From: CANHEE01 sp043777755
GTDB taxonomy: Bacteria > Bacteroidota > Bacteroidia > Chitinophagales > Saprospiraceae
Direction of reading: 5' to 3'
DNA: 27,355 nt
Assembly: GCA_043777755.1 (NCBI GenBank)
Contig: JAYWHK010000136.1
Span: 1-27,355 of the forward strand
The first letter of the stretch is position 1. The number at the start of each line of letters is the position of its first letter. This document shows positions 9,043-16,595 of the stretch, one piece after another. The notes beneath the pieces were generated by a model. The model ran no database searches. It had not been told where the DNA came from and worked only from the letters and a program-made list of their open reading frames with translations. The position numbers and the translations under genes were made by a program.

Positions 9043-10413
9043 CTACTTCACAATCATAATCTTTTTACTCAACATCGTACTTCCGTTTTGTATCGTCACG
9101 ATATACTCGCCACTATACAAGGTTTTCGTATCAAAATGTGCTATCGTGCTGCCTTGATAAATCTTCGTTTTTTGCACCACTTTTCCTTGTAAATCGGCTA
9201 AAATAACCTCAAAATCAGACTGCGAAACCGTGCCAAATTGTACCGCCACCAAGTCAGAAGCAGGATTTGGAAAAATCGTAATGTTCAAATTATTCAATTC
9301 ATTGTCCGCCACACCAACTATTGGAATGTATGTCGTCACCGCTTCGTTGATAGCTGTCACTTTTGCATTGGTTCTTACGCCATAAAAATTTGGTCCTACG
9401 ACATAAGGATAAGCCGAATTGTGCTGTGCATCAACGGTGCAAAAATACGCATAAGTGCCTTTTGGATATTCAGGTGTAATGCAAAAACGACCATTATTAA
9501 CGTCTAAAACGTCACTTGCCGTAGATGCGATAAACTCATAATCTTCTCGAAAATAACCTAATGGATAAGTTGTATTGATTGGCGCACCTGCCGTAGTGGT
9601 TGCACCTGTTGGCGATGTATTTCTGACCGTAATATTTCTTAGTTTGTAGCTTGATTTCATGTGAGTAATACCGCCCGTTCCGTCTATATTTTTGTAAGCA
9701 TAAGCTCCATAAATCGGAAAACCGTCATACGCAAAGCCCAACAAAGGCGAATGTTTGTTCACGTCAATTTTGTACAAACCATCAGCAGCATACAAGTCAC
9801 AAACATCAGAAACTACCGTCAAATCCAAGTTGAAAGCACTCGGATTTTGATGATGATGATAATTTCCATTGACAGGATGTGCTTTGGTGCAGTCGAAACC
9901 CGCCCGTTCTGCAAGGATTGCATCTCTATTCCAAGCCTGAGTAGTACCCATTGCGCCAGGGCAAGCAGGGTTTCCAGGGCCGCCACAAAGTGCATTTGTC
10001 GTAGCGTTCCATGCCACGCCGTCACGATAATCAAACAGCGCAACACCATTGATAAACACACCAATATTGCCGCCAGTTGTGGTCATTGGCGTTCCTGAGT
10101 TTTTTGCAGGATTGAGAGGGAATTTAAAAATCGCATTTTGGTTCGTTGCCAACGAAGGGTTTTTATCCAAAAAAGGACCCGTGATGTAAGCAGGAATTCC
10201 TGTTGCATTGATATATACGGACGTTGCGGAATACTGCACTTTTTGGACATTTGCCAACACATCATCATTGATAGGTGTCGAATTTCCTTTGACATAATGA
10301 CGACCTTTGATGCCTGTTGTATTTTGCAACCAAGCTGTTATTGCAGGGTTTGTTTGTGAAAATGCTACGTTTTGGAGTAAAAATGTAGCGAAAATGATTA
10401 AAGTTGAACGCAT
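9043..10413 (-). CDS. YHYH-domain secreted protein with T9SS sorting domain
   Basis: A 456-residue exported protein. The signal peptide is MRSTLIIFATFLLQNVAFSQ. The YHYH domain is recognised by NGNYHHHQNP (His cluster at 185-188) and GFAYDGFPIYG at 226-236. YHYH proteins are of unknown activity, and the His-rich motif suggests metal binding. The last ~80 residues (IFPNPASDLVAVQF ... SGEYIVTIQNG) are a type A type IX secretion sorting domain. It is paralogous to the protein at 11989-13479, and the first 30 residues are nearly identical. A copy of the putative ECF promoter element lies upstream at 10455-10486, which ties it to the sigma factor operon. Confidence 0.9.
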   Translation of the reverse strand: MRSTLIIFATFLLQNVAFSQTNPAITAWLQNTTGIKGRHYVKGNSTPINDDVLANVQKVQYSATSVYINATGIPAYITGPFLDKNPSLATNQNAIFKFPLNPAKNSGTPMTTTGGNIGVFINGVALFDYRDGVAWNATTNALCGGPGNPACPGAMGTTQAWNRDAILAERAGFDCTKAHPVNGNYHHHQNPSAFNLDLTVVSDVCDLYAADGLYKIDVNKHSPLLGFAYDGFPIYGAYAYKNIDGTGGITHMKSSYKLRNITVRNTSPTGATTTAGAPINTTYPLGYFREDYEFIASTASDVLDVNNGRFCITPEYPKGTYAYFCTVDAQHNSAYPYVVGPNFYGVRTNAKVTAINEAVTTYIPIVGVADNELNNLNITIFPNPASDLVAVQFGTVSQSDFEVILADLQGKVVQKTKIYQGSTIAHFDTKTLYSGEYIVTIQNGSTMLSKKIMIVK

Positions 10414-10454
10414 TTTTTTATTTTTATCTTTTTAAATATTTTTTAATTGTACGG

Positions 10455-10486
10455 TTTAGACTACGAAAATAGGAATTTTTTTGGAT
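10455..10486 (-). promoter_or_regulatory. Putative ECF-sigma promoter, second YHYH gene
   Basis: On the plus strand TTAGACTAC, nine bases, then an A/T stretch ending in TTGGAT aligns with the elements at 13515 and 14797, with one substitution in the -10 block and a weaker -35 block. Its position implies a leader of about 35 bases before the ATG at 10413. Confidence 0.5.
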
Positions 10487-10521
10487 TTTCTTTAAAAATT
10501 TTAAATTTTGTGAAAAATGAT

Positions 10522-10529
10522 TATCTTTG
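10522..10529 (+). promoter_or_regulatory. -7 element (TATCTTTG) before xisH copy 1
   Basis: TATCTTTG lies 18 bases before the ATG of the first XisH gene. The same octamer precedes four other plus-strand transcripts here. The -33 partner is unclear. Confidence 0.6.
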
Positions 10530-10547
10530 CGTAGTAAATAATGAATT

Positions 10548-10964
10548 ATGGCAAGAGATGTTTTTCACGAAAATGTAAAAGAAGCATTAATAAAGGAAGG
10601 TTGGGAAATTACAGCCGACCCACTTACTTTTAAAATTGGTAAGGTTCAAGTTCAAATTGATTTGGGTGCGGAACGCTTAATCGCTGCCGAAAAAGGTACT
10701 GAAAAAATTGCAATTGAAATCAAAACCTTTGGCAGTCCGTCTTTTATAACTGCGCTGTACGAAGCGGTTGGAAAATATATTATTTATCGAAATGTATTGT
10801 CTTCTATTCAGTCTGATAGAACCTTGTATTTAGCTATTCCTGAAAATATTTATAATCGCTATTTTTCAGAAAAAGTAATACAAAAAACCATTCAAGAAGA
10901 AAAGTTTAAACTCGTCATATACAATCAATCATTACAAACTATTACTCAATGGATAACAAATTAA
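10548..10964 (+). CDS. xisH: XisH family protein (copy 1)
   Basis: A 138-residue member of the XisH family, named for a protein needed for fdxN element excision in Anabaena. It begins with the typical MARDVFHENVKEALIKEGW. The fold is thought to be PD-(D/E)xK-like, and here D38 in IDLGAE and E57-x-K59 in IAIEIKTF occupy the expected positions. No fdxN-type recombinase is present, so an excision role is not supported. These pairs are common as stand-alone modules. The gene overlaps xisI by 16 bases and is on the strand opposite to the surrounding metal-response genes. Confidence 0.9.
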   Translation: MARDVFHENVKEALIKEGWEITADPLTFKIGKVQVQIDLGAERLIAAEKGTEKIAIEIKTFGSPSFITALYEAVGKYIIYRNVLSSIQSDRTLYLAIPENIYNRYFSEKVIQKTIQEEKFKLVIYNQSLQTITQWITN

Positions 10965-11287
10965 AAAAATATGAAAATGCCATTATTTCTATTCTTAGCG
11001 AGTACGAAAAAATAAAATACGCTAACGTAGTTGGTGGTAATCAATTAGTTATAGATAAAAAAAATCACCAATATCAAGTACTTACCATTGGTTGGGACAA
11101 AGATGAATTTGTACACGATTGCCCAATGCACTTTGCCATTATTGAACATAAAGTTTGGGTGCAACAAAACATGACAGAGTGGGAAGTTGGCGAAATGTTA
11201 GAAGATAGAGGCGTTCCTAAAACGGATATAGTTGTAGGCTTTTTGTCCCCTGATTTACGTGCTTATACAAAATATGCCGTAGCCTAA
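10949..11287 (+). CDS. xisI: XisI family protein (copy 1)
   Basis: A 112-residue XisI protein, the constant partner of XisH. Recognised by NHQYQVLTIGWDKDEFVHDC, KVWVQQNMTEWEVGEMLEDRGVPKTDIVVGFLSP and the conserved C-terminal Y-A-V-A. It overlaps xisH at its start. Its stop codon overlaps the convergent stop of the MbnP-like gene (11284-11287), so no terminator separates the two. The molecular role is unknown, though the pairing with a nuclease-like XisH resembles a two-gene toxin-antitoxin layout (inference). Confidence 0.9.
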   Translation: MDNKLKKYENAIISILSEYEKIKYANVVGGNQLVIDKKNHQYQVLTIGWDKDEFVHDCPMHFAIIEHKVWVQQNMTEWEVGEMLEDRGVPKTDIVVGFLSPDLRAYTKYAVA

Positions 11288-11976
11288 AAATCATTCCACC
11301 CCAAAAAACCTTTCGCCACTCGTTCCGACAACAAAACCGCTTCTGCACTTGGTGACATGAGGTGACTTTTTTTAGAAAAATCGCTTTTTGCCAAAAAATC
11401 CGCTACATCAAATCTAACCAGTATATCGCCTTTCTTTTTTATGGGCAAAATTACTTTTTGCAAGGCATAATATGGCGATAAATAACCGCCCAAATGATAT
11501 TGAAATGCTTGGTTTCGAGCGTTAGATTTTGGTGTTTTTCCTTCTATTTTAAAATTAATATAACCACTTTGCCACGTCCAATACATACCTTTTGTTGGGT
11601 CAAGGTCGCCACCGAGTGCGCCCGAAACATTGGTCGTACTGTCAATACCAAGGTCGAATTTTAGTTGATTGAACTTTATTTTTTCAGAAAAATCAGTCGT
11701 AATTTTTAAAGTTTTTGCTAAAGTGGCATCAATCAAATGAACGCTATTTGCTTCTTTCCAAACCACTTTTTCATCTTGTAAAAACTCAATATTAGAAATA
11801 TAAAACCGCAGCGTTTCTATCAAAATACTATCGCCATTTTTGAAATGATGATAAGTATTTTCCTTGATAGTAAATTTTTCTTTTTCAAACAAAAAACCAA
11901 AACTAAGCGAAATCTTAGACTGCGCTGAAAGAAGTAAAGGGTTAAAAAAGACAACTAAAAATATTATTTTTTTCAA
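11284..11976 (-). CDS. MbnP-like periplasmic protein
   Basis: A 230-residue protein with a signal peptide (MKKIIFLVVFFNPLLLSAQS). Family features of MbnP are ILIETLRFYISNIEF, VHLIDATL, FDLGIDS, GALGGDLDPTKGMYWTWQSGYINFKIEG (residues 119-146) and FQYHLGG. In methanobactin systems MbnP is the substrate of MbnH, a MauG-family di-heme enzyme that converts a Trp to kynurenine. W133 and W135 in MYWTWQSG are the obvious candidates here, and a MauG-family gene lies nearby. Possible metal ligands are H161 and the HLM at 205-207. It follows the YHYH gene by 12 bases and shares its promoter. Confidence 0.85.
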   Translation of the reverse strand: MKKIIFLVVFFNPLLLSAQSKISLSFGFLFEKEKFTIKENTYHHFKNGDSILIETLRFYISNIEFLQDEKVVWKEANSVHLIDATLAKTLKITTDFSEKIKFNQLKFDLGIDSTTNVSGALGGDLDPTKGMYWTWQSGYINFKIEGKTPKSNARNQAFQYHLGGYLSPYYALQKVILPIKKKGDILVRFDVADFLAKSDFSKKSHLMSPSAEAVLLSERVAKGFLGWNDF

Positions 11977-11988
11977 AAAAATAGTTTT

Positions 11989-13479
11989 TTATTTTAAAAT
12001 AATTAATTTTGAAGAAATATTTTGTGTTGCATCAAAAATAGTAATGACGTATTGACCTGCGTAAAGCGTTTGGATATCAAGAGAAAGCATCGTGTTTCCT
12101 TGCTCTAAAACGGTGCTAAAAACCATTTTTCCGTTGAGGTCATAGATATAAATCGTCCTATCTTGGAGCGCGTCATTGTGTTGAATGGTCAAAACATCAT
12201 TTGCAGGATTGTTGTGCAAAAGCATTGCTTTCCCTTTATTTACCCAGACGGAAACGATGCTCGAATAAGAAAAAGAAGCATCTCTATCAACCGTTTTTAA
12301 GCGAAAATAATGATTGCCCGACGGTAAATTTTCGGTTGTAAAGTTATATTGAAATTTGCCTTCGGCGGCTTTTTTTTCTAAAAAATTAAAATTTATGGCA
12401 TCTGTCGAATGTTCAATTTCGTAGTGCGCTACGTTCTGTTCCACGCCAACTCGCCAAGTTCCGTAAGCATTTTTACCGTTTAAACGAACCGAAAAATCAA
12501 ACAATTCTACGGGCAATGCCGCAGAAAGATATTGCGTAACGCCTGTTGCTGGAATAGTTACATTGGTAAAAGGCGCAGATACGGTTGTTCCGTAATATTG
12601 TTCCGCTAACACAAACGGATAAGCAGGCGTTCCACCTGCATCAATCGTAGTGAAATAACAATATGTGCCACTTGGGTACTCGGGCGTGATGCAAAAACGA
12701 CCATTGTATTGGTCTAAATCTCCTGCACCATTCGTAAATACATAATCTTCGCACATAGAACCTAATGGATAAGTGCCATTTACGGGCGGTCCCAATGTTC
12801 GGCTTGTCGTCGCTGAATTTAAGACATAGCTGCTTACCATACGTTTTATTGCGCCTGTTCCGTTGGTATTGGTATAAGCATAAGGTCCATAAATAGGGAA
12901 ACCGTCCCAAGCAAAACCAACAATGGGCGAGTGTGTTATCGTAACGCTCAAATCGTAAAGACAAGTCGGAATAACATGAAGATGATACGCACCTGAACCT
13001 GCTGGGTGTCCTTTGCATGGGTCAAAACTAATGCCTTCCCAATAAAAAGCGTTTCTATTCCAACCTGATTGTGTGATGCCATTGACCATTGCGCTTGTTG
13101 CATTGTTCCAATATTTGCCGTCTTTTGCATTAAAAATTGCCACGCCATTGGTCCAAAGCCCAACTGCACCCAATCCTGTATAGGTTTTTGTACCTGTATT
13201 TTGAGCAGGCGTAAGCGGAAATTTTGACTTATAATTTTGGTTGCTTGGTGAATTTGGATTGGCTGTCCAAGGACCTATCGTATAGCCTGGCACACTCGTA
13301 GAACTAATGTAACTATATGTAGCGTTATAATAAACACTTTGCACGTTATAAACCAATGTAGGGTAGCTCGGATTGGTGTTTGTCGTGTTTTGTAGCCATG
13401 CCGTAATGGCAGGATTTGTTTGTGAAAATGCTATGTTTTGTAACAAAAACGTAGCGAAAAGGATTAAAATAGAACGCAT
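11989..13479 (-). CDS. YHYH-domain secreted protein with T9SS sorting domain (paralog)
   Basis: A 496-residue exported protein. The signal peptide MRSILILFATFLLQNIAFSQ is almost the same as in the paralog at 9043. The YHYH domain shows GSGAYHLHVIP (YHLH at 165-168) and GFAWDGFPIYG at 188-198. Unlike the paralog it carries an extra middle region (PVELFDFSVRLNGKNAYGTW ... FRLKTVDRDASFSYSSIV), the fibronectin-like stretch often found before sorting domains. It ends in a type A type IX secretion domain (NNPANDVLTIQ ... YAGQYVITIFD). It is the first gene of the operon with MbnP, behind a strong ECF-type element at 13515. Confidence 0.9.
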   Translation of the reverse strand: MRSILILFATFLLQNIAFSQTNPAITAWLQNTTNTNPSYPTLVYNVQSVYYNATYSYISSTSVPGYTIGPWTANPNSPSNQNYKSKFPLTPAQNTGTKTYTGLGAVGLWTNGVAIFNAKDGKYWNNATSAMVNGITQSGWNRNAFYWEGISFDPCKGHPAGSGAYHLHVIPTCLYDLSVTITHSPIVGFAWDGFPIYGPYAYTNTNGTGAIKRMVSSYVLNSATTSRTLGPPVNGTYPLGSMCEDYVFTNGAGDLDQYNGRFCITPEYPSGTYCYFTTIDAGGTPAYPFVLAEQYYGTTVSAPFTNVTIPATGVTQYLSAALPVELFDFSVRLNGKNAYGTWRVGVEQNVAHYEIEHSTDAINFNFLEKKAAEGKFQYNFTTENLPSGNHYFRLKTVDRDASFSYSSIVSVWVNKGKAMLLHNNPANDVLTIQHNDALQDRTIYIYDLNGKMVFSTVLEQGNTMLSLDIQTLYAGQYVITIFDATQNISSKLIILK

Positions 13480-13514
13480 TGGGTATTTTTTTTCTGAAAA
13501 AGACTTTAATTAAA

Positions 13515-13547
13515 GTTAGACGACAAAAAAAGGAAAATCCTTTGGGT
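13515..13547 (-). promoter_or_regulatory. Putative ECF-sigma promoter of the YHYH-MbnP operon
   Basis: Read on the minus strand: CCCAAAGGATTTT (-35 side), nine bases, then GTCGTCTAAC (-10 side). The element at 14797 has the same -35 block, the same spacing and a -10 block differing at one base. CGTC-containing -10 motifs are characteristic of ECF sigma factors. The start point would fall ~30 bases before the ATG at 13479. Confidence 0.7.
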
Positions 13548-13558
13548 GGTAAAAAAAT

Positions 13559-14011
13559 TCATTCTTCTTTCCGTTTCTTCGTCGAGCCAAAATAATCTGT
13601 CAATTCCTTTGTAAAATTCTCAAAATTTTGTTGTTGATTTTGGTTGCATAAGCTTTTTAAGTCTTGAAAATGAGCATAATGTGTTTGTTCAATTGTACTT
13701 TGCACTATACTAATTTTGAGCAATAAGCTATCTTTTTGCGAAGTCGAAAATGGTTGATTTAAGGTATTGTAAAGTTCTTTTTTTAGCTGTAAAATTTCTT
13801 GATTTTTACTTTTAATCACTTTGCGATGCGCAACGATGAGGCTATCATACGCCACAATTTGCTTGTCATCAAAATGCAGTTTTTCGATAACAATATTTCT
13901 TGGACCTTCTTCTTTTCGAGGAGGTTTGCGTAGCAAAACAAAGCCAATCATCGCCAAATTGGACATTAGCAATATGGCAGAAACGATACTTAAAAATTTT
14001 ACTTTATTCAT
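13559..14011 (-). CDS. Spy/CpxP-like periplasmic sensor protein
   Basis: A 150-residue protein anchored by one N-terminal membrane segment (residues ~7-27), followed by a helical periplasmic domain with regularly spaced charged and hydrophobic residues. The layout (EKLHFDDKQIVAYDSLIVAHRKVI ... QKDSLLLKISIVQSTIEQTHYAHFQDLKSLCNQNQQQNF) is that of the Spy/CpxP/CnrX-like 'heavy-metal resistance' family, which sense or buffer metals and misfolding in the periplasm. It overlaps the anti-sigma gene by 4 bases. By analogy with CnrYXH it may be the metal-sensing part of the sigma/anti-sigma system. The His and Cys residues in the C-terminal half are candidate ligands. Confidence 0.8.
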   Translation of the reverse strand: MNKVKFLSIVSAILLMSNLAMIGFVLLRKPPRKEEGPRNIVIEKLHFDDKQIVAYDSLIVAHRKVIKSKNQEILQLKKELYNTLNQPFSTSQKDSLLLKISIVQSTIEQTHYAHFQDLKSLCNQNQQQNFENFTKELTDYFGSTKKRKEE

Positions 14012-14262
14012 TTATAAAAATCATTTTGTGGTAACAGTTGCATTGTTTGAGCAAGATTTGATGTTTTTTTTGTTTGATTTTGAAATAAAATAGCAACATT
14101 CAAACTAAAAATTAAAAACATAGAAATGCCCAACGCCCAACTTATTCGTAGCGAAAACCTACTAATACGCTCATTTTCAATCCGTTGTGTGATACGTGTC
14201 AATAGAAACGGCGGAGCTTCTACGGGTTTTATTTTTGATAAAACGTCTAATTTATCGTTCAT
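14008..14262 (-). CDS. Small membrane-anchored putative anti-sigma factor
   Basis: An 84-residue protein with a cytosolic N-terminal segment (MNDKLDVLSKIKPVEAPPFL), one membrane span at about residues 38-61 and a short periplasmic tail. It starts one base after the ECF sigma stop codon, and the next gene overlaps it by 4 bases. Size, topology and position match the short CnrY-type anti-sigma proteins that hold an ECF factor at the membrane. There is no zinc-binding HxxxCxxC motif, so it is not a ZAS-type anti-sigma. Confidence 0.75.
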   Translation of the reverse strand: MNDKLDVLSKIKPVEAPPFLLTRITQRIENERISRFSLRISWALGISMFLIFSLNVAILFQNQTKKTSNLAQTMQLLPQNDFYK

Positions 14263-14263
14263 A

Positions 14264-14791
14264 CTATTTTAATTTTTTTTCAAGATTATTTTTCGCACGT
14301 TGCAACAAACCTTCGACTGCTTTTAGGCTTAATTCCATGATTTCGGCAACTTCGGCTTGTGGTTTTTGCTCAATTTTTGTCAAAATCAATGCTGTTTTCT
14401 GAGCATCAGGCAATTCGTTGATGTACTTAAAAATTGCTGCAATCGCTTCTTTCTGCTCCAATTGTACGCCAGGGTGATCAAACGTTGCGCTATCGTATTT
14501 GATTTCGGTGCTATCGCGATAAAAAAGCGATGTCAAAAAGGCAAAACGTTTTTTACGTTTTTTTGCCTTCAAAAAATCCAACGATTTATTGATTGTTATT
14601 CTATAAATCCATGTTGAAACGCTTGATTTTTCCTTAAAATCACGCATAGAGTAGTGTATCGCAAAAAATACATCTTGTGTAATTTCTTGTGCATCTTCTT
14701 GGTTTTGAACGTATTGCAACGCCAAATTAAAGACCAAATTTTTATGAGCGTGATAGATTTCGTCGAAATTCAAACCGTGATTTTGATACAA
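14264..14791 (-). CDS. ECF RNA polymerase sigma factor
   Basis: A sigma-70 family ECF factor of up to 175 residues. Region 2 runs from FDEIYHAHKNLVFNLAL through QEITQDVFFAIHYSMRDF to STWIYRITINKSLDFLK. Region 4 is INELPDAQKTALILTKIEQKPQAEVAEIMELSLKAVEGLLQRAK. No ATG is available. The longest frame begins at a TTG (14791) and another TTG lies six codons later (14773), while an in-frame TAA at 14800-14798 excludes anything longer. The upstream ECF element predicts transcription starting at about 14791-14794, which favours the TTG at 14773. It heads an operon with the anti-sigma and Spy-like genes and probably activates its own promoter. Confidence 0.93.
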   Translation of the reverse strand: MYQNHGLNFDEIYHAHKNLVFNLALQYVQNQEDAQEITQDVFFAIHYSMRDFKEKSSVSTWIYRITINKSLDFLKAKKRKKRFAFLTSLFYRDSTEIKYDSATFDHPGVQLEQKEAIAAIFKYINELPDAQKTALILTKIEQKPQAEVAEIMELSLKAVEGLLQRAKNNLEKKLK

Positions 14792-14796
14792 AAAAG

Positions 14797-14829
14797 ATTA
14801 GACGACAAAGAAAAGAAAATCCTTTGGGT
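14797..14829 (-). promoter_or_regulatory. Putative autoregulated ECF-sigma promoter
   Basis: On the minus strand CCCAAAGGATTTT, nine bases, then GTCGTCTAAT. Apart from the nine-base spacer it differs from the element at 13515 only in the last base. Its TAA overlaps the in-frame stop that limits the sigma gene start. Confidence 0.7.
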
Positions 14830-14929
14830 ATTTTATAGTTTATAAAGATTTCGCCGTAATTTTTGTGGAAATAAGTAAAATGTTTTACTAAAATTCTAAA
14901 AAATATTTTTTTTATCAAAAAAAACCTTG

Positions 14930-14937
14930 TATATTTG
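14930..14937 (+). promoter_or_regulatory. -7 promoter element (TATATTTG)
   Basis: Fits TAnnTTTG and precedes the hairpin-rich leader and the gene at 15045. The start point would be near 14944. The -33 box is not clear. Confidence 0.5.
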
Positions 14938-14946
14938 CAGCATCAA

Positions 14947-15000
14947 ATCCGCATGGCGGATAAAAAACCTGATAATGTCGTTTGTCGCATTATCAGGTTT
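14947..15000 (+). promoter_or_regulatory. Two leader hairpins before the 15045 gene
   Basis: ATCCGC at 14947-14952 pairs with GCGGAT at 14956-14961. A 13-base arm AAACCTGATAATG at 14965-14977 pairs perfectly with 14988-15000. The second hairpin has A's before it but only TTT at its end. It could be an attenuator, an RNA-stability element or a small RNA of ~60 nt. Confidence 0.5.
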
Positions 15001-15044
15001 CTTATTAAAATAGGTTATTCTTAAAAAATTTAAATTTATACTCG

Positions 15045-16448
15045 ATGTTACCTTTAGCACAAGAATATGTAGAACAATTGGAGGCGATTGCTGGTTCAAT
15101 TCAAGAATCTGAGCAATTAGCGCACTACCAAGACACAGAAGAAGAAGAAGATTATCGCATCTTATCTTCGATGTATGAGCCTTATATTGGCGACCTTCAC
15201 TTACAGGTTTCTAAAAATGATCCTTTACAGTTGATTTCGTTTGAGCAAATTTTGCTCGACCCAGCTTTTGAAGGCTTGTATTTGCCTAAGGTGCTGGCTT
15301 ACAGCGTTTTACGTGGTGATGTTTCCAATTTAGATTGCAAATATTCTCGTCAGCAAGAACACTTTAAGGCAGTTTTAGATGCTATTTTGACATCTCCGAA
15401 CTTTGAATGGTTGAAAAAACGGATAGGACAAACTGTTCAGATTGGCTTCATGTTGAGTTCTGATATTTGGATTACGAACTTAATCAATAATTATGGCAAC
15501 AAACGTTTCCGTTATTATTTGCAAAACAATAAAATTGACCGTTACCGTTTTGAAAAAGACCGCCGTGAGGCTTGGGAGCGTTATAAAAAACAATTCAAAG
15601 GCGAAACTTATTTTACAACAGATTTCCCAACGCAGTTCTCTGAGTTGAAAGTATATTATCCTGCGGTAAAAGATTTCATGTATGCCCGTGTTTCTCGCAA
15701 CTTGGACAACAGCAGTTTTGTACAACAATTAGATGAGTACATTAGCAATCCTGATTTTTTGAACCATTTGGAACACAGCGAAATGTTGGCTTGGTATGGC
15801 AATTTCTTTGATGTGGAAGGCGATAGCAAGGAAACTTTACACGCTATTTTCAATGCGCAACGGACAGAAGACAAAAAATTCAACGAAACATATTTTCAGC
15901 TATTGTTGGAATTGTTACACTCAGATGTGGATGTTAATGCAGAATGTGACAACCGAATCAGTACTATTTTAGACGATTCTACCAACGACGAATTGACTAC
16001 TTATTATGCCTTGATGCAAGAAATTGACAGCAATGGTTTTGACAGTGAATCGGCAATTGATGCAGTGAGAGTCTATCACAACAACCATGAAGGACTTTCT
16101 GTACAAAACCAATGTGTTCGCCGCAAGGTTTTTAACAATATGAAAGTGGCGATGTCAGAATATACTGCACGCAACTACCATGCATATTTTGAGTTGAACA
16201 AAACGATGAGTACCTACATGAGTCTGTTTGGCAATCAATTGTTCAATCAAAACATCGAAGATTTATCTTTGGCTTATGTGAACAAATCTTTGACACAGTT
16301 CACAGACAAACGTGGTAAAGATTACCAAGAAATCAAGCGTTTTGTTGCTGGAACTTTCGTTGATCAAGGTTTCTTAAAAGACAAAGACGTAGTGGAAATG
16401 TTCAAAACTCGTCGTAAGAAAAAAGAAGAAGTGAAGAAAAGACCATAA
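15045..16448 (+). CDS. Uncharacterised 467-residue protein
   Basis: A soluble, highly charged protein with no signal peptide and no motif I recognise. It is rich in aromatic and acidic residues and looks mostly helical (e.g. VIMLAWYGNFFDVEG-like turns between helices around 250-270). It ends in a Lys/Arg-rich tail (KTRRKKKEEVKKRP). The composition (IGDLHLQV, LKKRIGQTVQIGFML, NKRFRYYLQNNKIDRYRF) does not suggest an enzyme class. Codon use resembles that of the neighbours. It is monocistronic: a structured leader lies upstream and a clear intrinsic terminator downstream. I have no functional suggestion. Confidence 0.8.
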   Translation: MLPLAQEYVEQLEAIAGSIQESEQLAHYQDTEEEEDYRILSSMYEPYIGDLHLQVSKNDPLQLISFEQILLDPAFEGLYLPKVLAYSVLRGDVSNLDCKYSRQQEHFKAVLDAILTSPNFEWLKKRIGQTVQIGFMLSSDIWITNLINNYGNKRFRYYLQNNKIDRYRFEKDRREAWERYKKQFKGETYFTTDFPTQFSELKVYYPAVKDFMYARVSRNLDNSSFVQQLDEYISNPDFLNHLEHSEMLAWYGNFFDVEGDSKETLHAIFNAQRTEDKKFNETYFQLLLELLHSDVDVNAECDNRISTILDDSTNDELTTYYALMQEIDSNGFDSESAIDAVRVYHNNHEGLSVQNQCVRRKVFNNMKVAMSEYTARNYHAYFELNKTMSTYMSLFGNQLFNQNIEDLSLAYVNKSLTQFTDKRGKDYQEIKRFVAGTFVDQGFLKDKDVVEMFKTRRKKKEEVKKRP

Positions 16449-16470
16449 TAAAGTCGTTTTTATAAAATAA

Positions 16471-16503
16471 AAAGCTGTTGCGAGTAATTGCAACAGCTTT
16501 TTT
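16471..16503 (+). terminator. Intrinsic terminator of the 15045 gene
   Basis: AAAGCTGTTGC at 16471-16481 pairs with GCAACAGCTTT at 16490-16500, followed by T's. The right arm and the downstream promoter are repeated at 17900-17965. Confidence 0.85.
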
Positions 16504-16551
16504 AATTTTATTTTGTTATAAAAATAAAAAACATTATCTTTGTATAAAAAA
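16488..16551 (+). repeat. Terminator-arm/promoter repeat, copy 1
   Basis: A ~64-base AT-rich block starting TTGCAACAGC and containing TTTG (16512-16515), a 19-base gap and TATCTTTG (16535-16542), i.e. a full Bacteroidota promoter. It is nearly identical to 17900-17965. It drives the gene at 16596. Confidence 0.8.
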
Positions 16552-16595
16552 TTAGTTAAATGTAAGTCACTTATCAACTAAATTGCAAATCAACT

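Noticed and set aside
10548..11287. XisH-XisI as evidence for an fdxN-like excision element
   Set aside because: No site-specific recombinase, no direct repeats flanking the pair and no interrupted gene were found.
14965..15000. Perfect hairpin as a tRNA or known riboswitch
   Set aside because: No cloverleaf, no T-loop and no conserved riboswitch core; only a simple stem.
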